NCBI GenBank assembly: GCA_018228665.1
Contig: CP073692.1
Location: forward strand, 1,116,001-1,180,000
Direction of reading: 5' to 3'
Source of the DNA: Faecalicatena sp. Marseille-Q4148
GTDB taxonomy: Bacteria; Bacillota; Clostridia; Lachnospirales; Lachnospiraceae
Length of the DNA stretch: 64,000 nucleotides
Part shown: positions 45,304 through 56,498 of the stretch, one piece after another
Numbering within the stretch: the first letter of the stretch is position 1
Layout of the letters: each line of letters starts with the position of its first letter
Translations under genes and position numbers: made by a program
The notes under the pieces: model-generated
Database searches by the model: none
Seen by the model: the letters and a program-made list of their open reading frames with translations, nothing else
Told to the model about the DNA's origin: nothing

Positions 45304-45376
45304 TGGGACCAATAGGGCTCGAACCTATGACCCTCTGCTTGTAAGGCAGATGCTCTCCCAGCTGAGCTATGATCCC
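45304..45376 (-). tRNA. tRNA-Val (TAC), copy 1
   Basis: Same sequence as the copy at 45024: anticodon loop CTTACAA, 73 bases. Confidence 0.93.
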
Positions 45377-45411
45377 ATATCTGTTAGGCCGTTCCTCACG
45401 ACCCGAGTGCT

Positions 45412-45441
45412 ATTATACTATTATCTCTTTCCATTTGTCAA
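45412..45441 (-). promoter_or_regulatory. Promoter of the first tRNA-Val/Met pair
   Basis: TTGACA (45436-45441) and TATAAT (45412-45417) are 18 bases apart on the minus strand. Confidence 0.82.
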
Positions 45442-45480
45442 TAGTTTTTTTTCGCTTTTTTTACATTTTTTGCATTTTCA

Positions 45481-45515
45481 TAAATAAAAGACGAAATTGC
45501 TTCCGTCTTTTATCG
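45481..45515 (-). terminator. Terminator of gdhA
   Basis: ATAAAAGACG (45484-45493) pairs with CGTCTTTTAT (45504-45513) around a ten-base loop, giving a T-rich end on the minus strand. Confidence 0.75.
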
Positions 45516-45550
45516 TCACACACATATCTTTATAAATGAAATTCCCGCTA

Positions 45551-47254
<1,704 letters not shown>

Positions 47255-50200
47255 TTATTTGAAATATGCAACTCCTGATTCAAAGATTCTCAGATCCTGT
47301 TCTCCATAAATATTCATTGCAACAGCGTCTGCTCTTCTTTCTGAGTGTGCCATCTTACCAAGCACACGTCCATCCGGACTTGTAATACCTTCAATTGCCA
47401 TATAAGAGCCGTTTACATTCCACTCTTCATTCATGCTTACATTTCCATCCAGATCACAATACTGTGTTGCTACCTGACCATTTGCAAACAGCTTATCAAG
47501 CCACTCCTTGCTGGCAACGAACCGACCTTCTCCATGTGATGCAGGATTTACATAAACACCGCCAAGCTGTGCCTGCGCAAGCCATGGGGATTTGTTTGTA
47601 ACTACCTTTGTATATACCATCTTAGAAATATGGCGTCCAATCGTATTATATGTCAGTGTCGGAGAATCCGGTGTCTGACCTACAATATCTCCGTGCGGTA
47701 CAAGTCCCAGTTTTACAAGTGTCTGGAAACCATTACAGATACCAAGTACAAGTCCGTCACGCTCATTTAACAATTTCTGCACTGCTTCTTTCAGCTTCGC
47801 ATTCTGGAATGCGGTTGCAAAGAACTTCGCAGAACCATCCGGTTCATCTCCTGCTGAGAATCCGCCAGGGAACATAATAATCTGTGCCTGGGCAATCGCC
47901 TTTTCAAATTCTGCTACAGAGTCACGAATATCTTCTGCATCCATATTTCTAAATACTTTTACATTCGCTTTAGCACCTGCACGCTCAAATGCTCTTGCAC
48001 TGTCATACTCACAGTTTGTTCCCGGAAATACCGGAATAAATACTGTCGGCTGTGCAATCTTATGTGTACAGATGTGAATGTCTTTTGTATCGTACAATTT
48101 GCTTTCTACCGGCTCATCGCTATTTTCATCAGAAACTGTTGCAAATACCTTTTCAAGCGGAGCTTTCCATGTCTCAACCGCTTCTTTCAGAGAAATCTCT
48201 GTGTCAGCATATGTAAATTTCGGTTCTGCAAGTACTTCACCGATCACAGTATATGTAATTGCAAGTTTTTCTACACATTCTGCCGGAACTTCTGCTACAA
48301 GATCGCCAAATGCAGGTGCAAACAGTTCGCGTGCATCCATGTTATGCTCAATCTTCACACCAAAGCCGTTACCAAATGCCATCTTGCTGACAGCCGGAAT
48401 TACGCCATGACGATCCAATGCATATGCAGAAACAATATTTCCTGCCTGAATATCTGCACGGAATTTTCCATACTGATCCATAACAGATGCATATACCGGA
48501 AGATCATAATCATTTTTCTCGATTCGAAGCCATACAAGCTTATTGCCTGCCTTCTTTAATTCCGGAGTAATAATATCTTTTTCTTTTGCAACGTCTACTG
48601 CAAATGAAACAAGTGTCGGAGGAACATCAATATCCTGGAATGTTCCTGACATACTGTCTTTTCCTCCGATGGACGGAAGACCAAATCCAAGCTGTGCATC
48701 ATATGCTCCAAGCAATGCCACAAAAGGCTGACTCCATCTCTTTGGATCTTCTGTCATACGGCGGAAGTATTCCTGGAAAGTAAAACGGATCTTACTAAAA
48801 TCGCCGCCGTTGGCAACAATCTTTGCAATAGATTCTGTTACTGCATAAACAGCTCCATGATATGGACTCCAACTTGACAAATACGGATCAAATCCAAAAC
48901 TCATCATTGTAACCGTATCGCATTTTCCTGTTAATACCGGAAGTTTTGCTACCATACTCTGTGTTTCTGTCTGCTGGTATTTTCCACCGTGAGGCATGAA
49001 TACACTTCCTGCTCCAATAGAACCGTCAAACATCTCCACAAGTCCTTTTTGTGAGCAGACATTAAGATCGCTTAATGTTTCAAGCCATTTTGCCTTTACA
49101 TCAGCAATTTCTGACTTCACAAGCGGACAATTCTCTCTATTTGGAATTTCTACTTCTACTTTGGTCTCCTGATGCGCACCGTTCGTATCAAGGAATGCAC
49201 GGGAAATATTAACAATATCTTTTCCTCTCCAATTCAGTACAAGACGCGGCTCTTCTGTTACAACTGCTACTTCTACTGCTTCGAGGTTTTCTTCTTTTGC
49301 ATATCCGAGAAATTCCGCAACATCTTTTGGATCCACAACAACAGCCATACGTTCCTGAGACTCAGAGATTGCAATTTCTGTTCCGTCAAGCCCTGCGTAT
49401 TTCTTCGGAACCTTATCCAGATCTACTTTCAGACCGGCAGCTAATTCTCCGATTGCTACAGATACACCGCCTGCTCCAAAGTCATTACATTTCTTGATCA
49501 ATTTGCTGACTTCTTCACGACGGAACATTCTCTGAATCTTACGTTCTGTCGGAGCGTTTCCTTTCTGCACTTCTGCACCGCAAGTCTCAATAGACTCTTC
49601 CGTATGTACTTTTGAAGAACCTGTAGCACCGCCGCAGCCATCACGTCCGGTACGTCCTCCTAAAAGAATAATGATATCTCCCGGATCGGATGTCTCACGG
49701 ATAACCGCACGTCTCGGAGCAGCACCCATAACCGCACCGATTTCCATACGTTTTGCAACATAATCCGGATGGTAGATTTCTTTTACCATACCTGTTGCAA
49801 GTCCGATCTGATTACCATAAGAACTATAGCCGTGTGCAGCGCCTCGAACGAGCTTCTTCTGAGGAAGTTTTCCCTTCAGCGTCTCCTTTACAGAGACTGT
49901 TGGATCTGCTGCACCTGTTACACGCATCGCCTGGTATACATAAGTACGTCCTGATAACGGGTCACGGATTGCACCGCCAAGACATGTGGCAGCTCCACCA
50001 AACGGTTCAATCTCTGTCGGATGGTTATGTGTCTCATTTTTAAAGTTTACAAGCCACTCTTCTTCTACACCATCTACCTCAACCGGCACAACGATACTGC
50101 AGGCGTTGATTTCTTCTGATTCTTCCTGGTCTTCTAATTTTCCTTCTTTTTTTAATTTGCGCATTGCCATCAGTGCCAGATCCATCAGACATACAAATTT

Positions 50201-51010
50201 ATCTTCACGTCCTTTGAAAATCTCACTGTGATCTGCAAGATAACGACGGTATGTATCTTCAATCGGAGTTTTATAGTCTCCCTCTCCAAAAGTTACATCT
50301 GTTAATTCTGTAGAAAATGTTGTATGACGGCAATGATCAGACCAGTATGTATCAAGTACACGGATCTCTGTCATAGACGAATCTCTGTCTTCTTCTGATT
50401 TGAAATATCTCTGGATATGCTGGAAATCTTTAAATGTCATTGCAAGTCCAAGAGAACTATATAACTCTTTTAATTCTTCCTCCGGCATATCTTTAAAACC
50501 GTCAAAGATCTTAACATCTGCCGGTTCATCGTATACCGTTACAAGTGTTTCCGGTTTCTCCATGCCTGTCTCTCTTGAATCTACCGGATTAATGCAGTGA
50601 TCTTTAATTGCTGCCATCTCTTCTGCTGTTATTTCACCTTCAATCACATACGTTGTTGCTGTCTTGATAACCGGCTGTTCATCTTCTTTAATAAACTGTA
50701 CACACTGTACTGCAGAATCTGCTCTCTGGTCAAACTGTCCCGGAAGATATTCCACTGAAAAAACGCTGCTTCCTTCTGCTGCCGGAAATTCCTCCAGATA
50801 CAAGATGTCCACAGGCGGTTCTGCAAAAATACCATTGCAGGCACGTTCAAATGTTTCGTCTGAAAGATTCTCTACATCGTAGCGATTCAGGACACGCACA
50901 TTTTTTACTGTGCGGATTCCAAGATAGCTCTTGATCTCCTGATTCAGTTCTTTTGCCTGTACAGCAAACTCCGGTTTCTTTTCCACATAAACTCTTCTTA
51001 CGCCGTTCAT
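47255..51010 (-). CDS. purL: Phosphoribosylformylglycinamidine synthase, single-chain PurL
   Basis: The enzyme makes FGAM in purine synthesis. The long single chain (1,251 residues) joins the PurS-like N-terminus (VRRVYVEKKPEFAVQAKEL), the two AIRS-type ATPase halves (NHPTEIEPFGGAATCLGG, GGKDSMSGTF), and a C-terminal glutamine amidotransferase with the nucleophile in GICNGFQTLVKLG and the His in HGEGRF. Most Firmicutes have split PurS, PurQ and PurL, so the fused form is notable but common in Clostridia. The ATG at 51010 has AAAGGAGG upstream. Confidence 0.95.
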   Translation of the reverse strand: MNGVRRVYVEKKPEFAVQAKELNQEIKSYLGIRTVKNVRVLNRYDVENLSDETFERACNGIFAEPPVDILYLEEFPAAEGSSVFSVEYLPGQFDQRADSAVQCVQFIKEDEQPVIKTATTYVIEGEITAEEMAAIKDHCINPVDSRETGMEKPETLVTVYDEPADVKIFDGFKDMPEEELKELYSSLGLAMTFKDFQHIQRYFKSEEDRDSSMTEIRVLDTYWSDHCRHTTFSTELTDVTFGEGDYKTPIEDTYRRYLADHSEIFKGREDKFVCLMDLALMAMRKLKKEGKLEDQEESEEINACSIVVPVEVDGVEEEWLVNFKNETHNHPTEIEPFGGAATCLGGAIRDPLSGRTYVYQAMRVTGAADPTVSVKETLKGKLPQKKLVRGAAHGYSSYGNQIGLATGMVKEIYHPDYVAKRMEIGAVMGAAPRRAVIRETSDPGDIIILLGGRTGRDGCGGATGSSKVHTEESIETCGAEVQKGNAPTERKIQRMFRREEVSKLIKKCNDFGAGGVSVAIGELAAGLKVDLDKVPKKYAGLDGTEIAISESQERMAVVVDPKDVAEFLGYAKEENLEAVEVAVVTEEPRLVLNWRGKDIVNISRAFLDTNGAHQETKVEVEIPNRENCPLVKSEIADVKAKWLETLSDLNVCSQKGLVEMFDGSIGAGSVFMPHGGKYQQTETQSMVAKLPVLTGKCDTVTMMSFGFDPYLSSWSPYHGAVYAVTESIAKIVANGGDFSKIRFTFQEYFRRMTEDPKRWSQPFVALLGAYDAQLGFGLPSIGGKDSMSGTFQDIDVPPTLVSFAVDVAKEKDIITPELKKAGNKLVWLRIEKNDYDLPVYASVMDQYGKFRADIQAGNIVSAYALDRHGVIPAVSKMAFGNGFGVKIEHNMDARELFAPAFGDLVAEVPAECVEKLAITYTVIGEVLAEPKFTYADTEISLKEAVETWKAPLEKVFATVSDENSDEPVESKLYDTKDIHICTHKIAQPTVFIPVFPGTNCEYDSARAFERAGAKANVKVFRNMDAEDIRDSVAEFEKAIAQAQIIMFPGGFSAGDEPDGSAKFFATAFQNAKLKEAVQKLLNERDGLVLGICNGFQTLVKLGLVPHGDIVGQTPDSPTLTYNTIGRHISKMVYTKVVTNKSPWLAQAQLGGVYVNPASHGEGRFVASKEWLDKLFANGQVATQYCDLDGNVSMNEEWNVNGSYMAIEGITSPDGRVLGKMAHSERRADAVAMNIYGEQDLRIFESGVAYFK

Positions 51011-51134
51011 ATAGTCCTCCTTTGATCTATTCGTGTCATTACATTGCTGCAAATTACTTCTACTTTGCTTTCATTCTATCATATTTCTCTTGATTAGTAT
51101 AATTAATATATCTAAACTTTCTTATAAGTACAAC

Positions 51135-51851
51135 TTATTCTTTTCTTATTGTCCTTCTATAAAAATATCTTCGCACAACCGCTCCCAAAAGAAGCAGCAC
51201 AAAAAATATTCCAAAGCATCCGCCGATTCGAACAACCATATCGAAGAAAAAGCCTTCCGGCAGCATCCGTATCATATAATCTGTTGCCGGATCAAACAGC
51301 CAGAGATCATTATCAAAAAAGATTTCATGAAAGATTTCAAAAATTTTCGTAAAATTCACATAACAAAAACTGCCGAGAAGAATCGCTGCTGCCGCAAAGA
51401 GCCCGAGCGCAATCAAAACTGCTTTCGATACAATCCCATACCTTCGCTCCGTCTTCCATCCGATCCAACCCAAAAGGACAAGCCCAATTACAAATGAGAT
51501 CCTCATCAGCTTCAGGCCTCCAAGAAATAGTCCTTTTACCTCTTCCATATGAAATCGATCCTGCTCATTGAAAAAATCCTGTTTCTTTCCCTCTACGGTC
51601 GTTACAATTGATAGTTCCTGCTCCTGACCACGCAAATATGACATCATATATTTTGTCACATGCATGACATCTTCCAGTTCCATTTCCAATGGTTCGGTTA
51701 CCTGATATTTTATATATTCTTTTTCATAAAAACGGTATTTCGGATCACCATAAACTGCAATATCAAAACTTGCAAGAACTCCTGCGAAAATAATCAGCAA
51801 CGCTCCTGCCACTGCTGCTATCTCATAAATCCATCTCTTTCTCTGACTCAT
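51135..51851 (-). CDS. DUF1461 (TIGR01906)-type integral membrane protein
   Basis: The 238-residue protein has four membrane segments, one near the N-terminus and three in the C-terminal half. The motif FHEIFFDNDLWLFDPATDYMIRMLPEGFFFD in the outside loop is the family signature. The loop after segment 1 has a Glu/Asp-rich stretch (VTEPLEMELEDVMHVTKYMMSYLRG). Function is unknown. It lies alone between purL and a divergent LysR gene. Confidence 0.85.
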   Translation of the reverse strand: MSQRKRWIYEIAAVAGALLIIFAGVLASFDIAVYGDPKYRFYEKEYIKYQVTEPLEMELEDVMHVTKYMMSYLRGQEQELSIVTTVEGKKQDFFNEQDRFHMEEVKGLFLGGLKLMRISFVIGLVLLGWIGWKTERRYGIVSKAVLIALGLFAAAAILLGSFCYVNFTKIFEIFHEIFFDNDLWLFDPATDYMIRMLPEGFFFDMVVRIGGCFGIFFVLLLLGAVVRRYFYRRTIRKE

Positions 51852-51971
51852 ATATCGATCCTTTCTCCTCTCCTTATGATCTATCTTATCATATTCCCCT
51901 TCTTATTGAAAACAGAAAGTTACTTAAGAAGTGCTTTCTCAAAAGGAAAACAGGAAATTCTCATAGGGATA

Positions 51972-52000
51972 TTGTTTTTTTGTAAGTTTTCTCCTATAAT
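51972..52000 (+). promoter_or_regulatory. Promoter of the LysR gene at 52030
   Basis: TTGTTT (51972-51977) and TATAAT (51995-52000) are 17 bases apart, followed by AAGGAG before the ATG. Confidence 0.7.
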
Positions 52001-52029
52001 ATCAGTAATATTTATAAGGAGAACTAATA

Positions 52030-52914
52030 ATGGATATTAACTATGAATTATATAAAGTATTCTATTACGTTGCAACAACACTAAGCTTCTCAGAAGCATC
52101 AAAACAGCTTTTTATATCCCAGTCCGCAGTCAGTCAGTCCATTAAAACATTGGAAAAAAAACTGGATCAGCCTCTGTTCATCCGAAGTACCAAAAAAGTG
52201 CGTCTTACGCCGGAAGGCGAGATCCTTCTCCGCCATATCGAACCGGCTATGAATCTGATTCGCCGCGGAGAAGCACAGCTCACTGACACTGCCTTTACCG
52301 GAGGACAGATCCGTATCGGTGCCAGTGATACCATCTGCCGCTATTTCCTCGTACCCTATTTAAAGCAATTCCATAAGGAATTTCCAAACGCACATATAAA
52401 GGTAACAAACCAGACTTCTATCCGCTGTGTAGAACTTCTGGAAACCGGTCAGGCAGACTTCATCGTTACAAACTATCCGAATACGGCCCTGACAAATTTA
52501 TATTCTATCAAAAAGATTAAACGCTTTCAGGATGTGTTTATTGCCAGCCACGCCTTTCTTGAACTGAAAAACCGCCGGGTTAGTTTTGCTGAACTTCTAA
52601 AATATCCATTATTAATGCTGGATAAACAGAGTACCACCAGCGAATTCCTACATAATCTGTTCCAACAGCGCCAACTGGATCTTGTTCCGGAAGCAGAATT
52701 AAGCAGCAATGATCTGCTCATTGATCTTGCACGCATCGGTCTTGGGATTGCTTTTGTCCCAGATTTCTGTGTACCCCAAGACTCTAAAGAACTCTTTATT
52801 TTAGATACAGAAGAATCTCTTCCTTCCCGGGAACTTGTCATCGCTTACAATGAACATGTGCCTGTTTCAAAGGCAGCCGCACATTTTATGTCTTATTTTG
52901 AGGAACTTTCCTAA
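52030..52914 (+). CDS. LysR family transcriptional regulator
   Basis: The 294-residue protein has the helix-turn-helix LSFSEASKQLFISQSAVSQSIKTLEKKL and an effector domain (QIRIGASDTICRYFLVPYLKQFHKEFP). The latter is of the common CysB/CbbR/GltC type. Its stop codon overlaps that of the helicase gene on the other strand (TAA at 52912-52914). It is divergent from the DUF1461 gene, a possible target. Confidence 0.92.
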   Translation: MDINYELYKVFYYVATTLSFSEASKQLFISQSAVSQSIKTLEKKLDQPLFIRSTKKVRLTPEGEILLRHIEPAMNLIRRGEAQLTDTAFTGGQIRIGASDTICRYFLVPYLKQFHKEFPNAHIKVTNQTSIRCVELLETGQADFIVTNYPNTALTNLYSIKKIKRFQDVFIASHAFLELKNRRVSFAELLKYPLLMLDKQSTTSEFLHNLFQQRQLDLVPEAELSSNDLLIDLARIGLGIAFVPDFCVPQDSKELFILDTEESLPSRELVIAYNEHVPVSKAAAHFMSYFEELS

Positions 52915-55286
52915 ATAACATGGTTCCAGAATTTTTCGATGTGTTCTTCCACCGTCTCTAATGTGCAGTATTCCCTCTGTTTCCATTCTCTCGGAAATAC
53001 AGCGGCATACTGCCTGCTCTGGAACCTGTCATCCAGCAAAAGAATGATCCCTTCATCTTCATCCGTACGAATCACACGTCCCGCTGCCTGCAGCACCTTA
53101 TTCATCCCCGGATAAAGATAAGCATAATCAAACCCGGGCAGCTGATTCACATCAAAATACTGTCTCAGAATTTCACGCTCCGGACACACTTGCGGAAGTC
53201 CTGTTCCCACAATAACTGCCCCGATCAGCCGTTCTCTGGATAGATCGATCCCTTCCGAAAAGATTCCACCCAGCACAGAAAATCCAAGCACACTCCCTTT
53301 TCTCTTTTTTTCAAAACTTTCTAAAAATGCTTCTCGTTCTTCTTCTCCCATCCCCGGCTTCTGACGAAGTATTTCCACTTCTTCTCTCCCGGTCTCTTTC
53401 ATTCTCTCTTTTTGCAGTGTAACAAATTCATCATACACTTCTTCCAACATACGATATGACGGAAAAAAGACAAGATAATTTCCATGCTTTGTATCCAATA
53501 TTTCTAAAAGATACTTTGCAATCCTCCGATACATTTCCAATCCCCGCAATGTATATTTTGTACTCACATCTGCTCCAATGAGCAGCAGGCGCTTTCTTTC
53601 ATCAAACGGAGACTCTGCATAAATCGCATAATCATTCTCATTTGTGCTAAGCAGTTTTTTGTAATATTGAATCGGAAGCAATGTTGCCGAAAAGAAAATC
53701 GTACTATTCCCTTGTTCCAGATACGTCTTCAAATTCACAGCCGGATTCACACAAAATAATTTCAGTTTGAATCTTCCGTCCTCCTCCATCTCTGTATAGA
53801 TCACATAATGTTCATCCATCTGATCATAAATGCTTACGAACATTCTGATCTGAAAGTAAAAATCCAACAAGTCTTCTCTGAGCTTCCCTTTTTCCGGGTT
53901 CTCCATAATTTTCTCCAACTCGGCCATAATATTCATCGCTGACAGATAAATATGAGAAACGCTTTGATGCACCTGATAAGATTCACATTCCCGTTTCATC
54001 TCCAAAAGCTGACGGTTGCAAAGATCAAGCTTCTTCACAAGTTTCGGCGCCTCATAACGTGCAAGCCTTTTTGCTTCCAACACATCTTCCTTATACAATA
54101 CAGCGCTGTACATCTCCCTCGCCCGCTCCACAAGATTATGGGCTTCATCAATCAGAAATAAGTACTCTCCACTGCCGCCTTCTGAAAAAAATCGTTTCAA
54201 ATGCGCCGTTGGATCAAAAACATAATTATAATCGCAAATAACCGCGTCTACCCAGGATGCTGCATCAAGCGACATCTCAAATGGACATACCTGATGTTTC
54301 CTCGCCTGTCTCTCAAGCGCTTCTCTCGTCATTTCCCCAGTCTCATTCAGGAGTTCAAATACAGCATCATTGACACGGTCAAAATGCCCTTTTGCATACG
54401 GGCAAGCCTCCGGATTACATTCCATTGTTTCACAAAAACAGATTTTCTCCTTTGCCGTCAATGTTATAACCTTCATATTCAACCCCTGCTGCTTTAATGT
54501 CTGAAACGCATTTTCTGCCACAGTACGGGTAATCGTCTTGGCAGTCAAATAGAATAATTTCTCTCCCAAACCTTCTCCGATTGCTTTCACTGCCGGAAAG
54601 ACTGTTGCCATCGTCTTTCCCACTCCGGTCGGCGCCTGGATGAATAATTGTTTTTTTCGCAGGATTGTGCGATAGACATCCCGCACAAGCTCCCGCTGCC
54701 CTTCCCGGTATACAAACGGAAATTCAATTGTCCGAATCGAAGTATTGCGCTTTTCTCTCCAGTCTATCTGAAATTTTGCCCATTTCTGATATTGATCTGC
54801 AATGTCCGAAAACCATACCGCCAGCTTCTGAACAGGATAAGTATATTGAAACCGCCGGATTTCCTCCGTCTCCATCTGACAATAGGTCATCTGTACGCCA
54901 ATCTCTTCCAGACCTTCCTGCAAGCCGTATATACAGGCATAGCATTTTGCCTGAGCCAGATGTACTTCCTTCGGTTCCTCCAATCGTTCCAGCTCTCCAA
55001 GTATCCCTTTAATTTCATCAATCACAACTTGATTTTCGTCAATTATGATTCCATCTGCCCGCCCCTCAATCTGAAGAATACAGCTTTCGTAAGGTATTTG
55101 ATATTTCAAAGAAACTTCTGCATGGTAATCTGCCCCCATTTGTCTTTGAATCTTTCTGTGGATCTTGCTTCCAAGCTGCATTGCATCTTTATCTGCCATT
55201 TTCCCTATTCGATTGTCAATGTCTCCGCTTCGCAGAATAAATTCCACAAGATTTCTCACAGAAATCTTAACGATTGGACACTCCAT
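52911..55286 (-). CDS. Rad3/XPD-type helicase with Cas4-like nuclease N-terminus
   Basis: The first 150 residues look like a PD-(D/E)XK nuclease domain of the Cas4/RecB kind: GRADGIIIDENQVVIDEIKG supplies the D and E-x-K, with H and E motifs before it. The helicase core follows, with Walker A APTGVGKTMA, DEAH in FLIDEAHNL, and Fe-S cysteines in CFCETMECNPEACPYAKG and CPFEMSL, as in XPD/DinG proteins. Motif VI is QAAGRVIRTDEDEG. The start at 55286 (MECPIVKISVRNLVEF) is chosen since it matches the usual beginning and the upstream frame overlaps a terminator. It is 791 residues. Confidence 0.88.
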   Translation of the reverse strand: MECPIVKISVRNLVEFILRSGDIDNRIGKMADKDAMQLGSKIHRKIQRQMGADYHAEVSLKYQIPYESCILQIEGRADGIIIDENQVVIDEIKGILGELERLEEPKEVHLAQAKCYACIYGLQEGLEEIGVQMTYCQMETEEIRRFQYTYPVQKLAVWFSDIADQYQKWAKFQIDWREKRNTSIRTIEFPFVYREGQRELVRDVYRTILRKKQLFIQAPTGVGKTMATVFPAVKAIGEGLGEKLFYLTAKTITRTVAENAFQTLKQQGLNMKVITLTAKEKICFCETMECNPEACPYAKGHFDRVNDAVFELLNETGEMTREALERQARKHQVCPFEMSLDAASWVDAVICDYNYVFDPTAHLKRFFSEGGSGEYLFLIDEAHNLVERAREMYSAVLYKEDVLEAKRLARYEAPKLVKKLDLCNRQLLEMKRECESYQVHQSVSHIYLSAMNIMAELEKIMENPEKGKLREDLLDFYFQIRMFVSIYDQMDEHYVIYTEMEEDGRFKLKLFCVNPAVNLKTYLEQGNSTIFFSATLLPIQYYKKLLSTNENDYAIYAESPFDERKRLLLIGADVSTKYTLRGLEMYRRIAKYLLEILDTKHGNYLVFFPSYRMLEEVYDEFVTLQKERMKETGREEVEILRQKPGMGEEEREAFLESFEKKRKGSVLGFSVLGGIFSEGIDLSRERLIGAVIVGTGLPQVCPEREILRQYFDVNQLPGFDYAYLYPGMNKVLQAAGRVIRTDEDEGIILLLDDRFQSRQYAAVFPREWKQREYCTLETVEEHIEKFWNHVI

Positions 55287-55365
55287 CTTCCTTTTACCAC
55301 CAATCCCAAATCTTTTATTCTTTTGAGTTACAATCTCACAAATTTTTTCAAAATCATCATAACAA

Positions 55366-55405
55366 AAACTGCTGCAGGAATTCAATCCCTGCAGCAGCTT
55401 TTTGT
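55366..55405. terminator. Bidirectional-type terminator of the second HPr-like gene
   Basis: CTGCTGCAGG pairs with CCTGCAGCAG around an eight-base loop, with T-runs on both sides. It serves the HPr-like gene on the minus strand. Confidence 0.85.
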
Positions 55406-55409
55406 TTAT

Positions 55410-55637
55410 TTATGCCACACTGAACTTCTGAAGTGTTTCTTCAAACAGTTCATTCTTCTCACCATATCTTACAGTGAGCGTCTGATTTAAGTCTAAGCTC
55501 AATACACCCAGAATTGATTTGGCATCAATAATCACTCTGTTATAAAATACATCGACGTCAAAATCACACTGACCAGCCGCTTTAACAAATTCGTCCACGT
55601 CATTCGGTGTCAGTCTGATCCGTTTCTTGATATCCAT
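55410..55637 (-). CDS. Second HPr-like protein without the catalytic histidine
   Basis: The 75-residue protein again has the Ser-46-type segment AKSILGVLSLDL, but the His-15 region reads KAAGQCDFDVDV and lacks His. The two proteins share the pattern DF/YDFD or CDFDVDV before the Ser-46 region. The ATG at 55637 has AAAGGAG about nine bases upstream; the ATG at 55655 overlaps this site. It has its own promoter and terminator. Confidence 0.8.
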   Translation of the reverse strand: MDIKKRIRLTPNDVDEFVKAAGQCDFDVDVFYNRVIIDAKSILGVLSLDLNQTLTVRYGEKNELFEETLQKFSVA

Positions 55638-55693
55638 ACTGCCTGCTCCTTTCATGGCCTTTCTATTGATACGGCATTTCTTACCACCGATGT

Positions 55694-55722
55694 ATTATCC
55701 CATGCCGGAATTGGAATGTCAA
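55694..55722 (-). promoter_or_regulatory. Promoter of the second HPr-like gene
   Basis: TTGACA (55717-55722) and GATAAT (55694-55699) are 17 bases apart on the minus strand. Confidence 0.75.
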
Positions 55723-56498
55723 CTATATTTTTCACCAAATTCTACAATGTTCTTTCGATATTTTAATGGCAAATGCTGTTGCTGCAGTCCTTGATTCCTT
55801 CGTTCCAAAATAGCAATATTCTCACAAAATCCTTTCCATAGTCGTTCATATTCTCTCTCTTCTCCTGAATACTTTCTCAGCGTTTCCTCGTCTGCCTCTG
55901 CCCCGTGAAGCAAAAACCAGTTTTTCTGACTCCGGTGTACAAGAAACATCCGGTGTGTCTCATCATAGATCATCCAGTTCTCCAATGGAAGCCTGTCTGC
56001 AAAATGATCTGCAATACATGTCAGAATCTGATTCTTTGGCTCTATTCTTGCATACAGAACATGATTCTGCAATTCCCGGAATCTGACAAATTCCAGAAAA
56101 ATATGCGCTTCATTCCCCACACTGCGGCTCAATTCAAATACTTTCTCCACTCCCGGATGGCTCAAATGCGCCATAATCTTTCTGCTGTCTTGTATCCTGC
56201 GGGCTTCCTGCAGCGTTTGCCAAATTGCCGTTCCCTTTTCCTTGCTGCACGATAAAGCCGCATAATAAATGGCTCGACAGGCTTCCTGCCCAAGATGCTT
56301 TCGGATCATCTGCGTTATTGCTCGCGCCTTTCGTTCGGCGGGACAGCTTTCCACATATTCACAAAACAGCTCCTGTTCTACAAATCCTTTCAGAGCAATT
56401 CCTGCATTCTCCTGAGTTCTCCCTTCCCGCCACGCATCATAGAGCGCTGAAAATAAGCCAGTCACATTGTCTTCACAAAGATAAATCCTTTTTATCAT
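55719..56498 (-). CDS. DNA repair-linked protein of the TIGR03915 type (partner of radical SAM)
   Basis: The 259-residue protein shows the TIGR03915/DUF4130 pattern: YLCEDNVTGLFSALYDAWREG at the start, and FLEFVRFRELQNHVLYARIEPKNQILTCIADHFADRLP in the middle. Its ATG overlaps the stop of the radical SAM gene by four bases, the usual pairing. The family is linked to DNA repair from genome context; its chemistry is not known. No signal peptide or membrane segment is seen. Confidence 0.85.
   Translation of the reverse strand: MIKRIYLCEDNVTGLFSALYDAWREGRTQENAGIALKGFVEQELFCEYVESCPAERKARAITQMIRKHLGQEACRAIYYAALSCSKEKGTAIWQTLQEARRIQDSRKIMAHLSHPGVEKVFELSRSVGNEAHIFLEFVRFRELQNHVLYARIEPKNQILTCIADHFADRLPLENWMIYDETHRMFLVHRSQKNWFLLHGAEADEETLRKYSGEEREYERLWKGFCENIAILERRNQGLQQQHLPLKYRKNIVEFGEKYS

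Noticed and set aside
54648..55490. Open frame of 280 codons on the plus strand
   Set aside because: It is antisense to the helicase, crosses the terminator at 55366-55405 and has no start signals.
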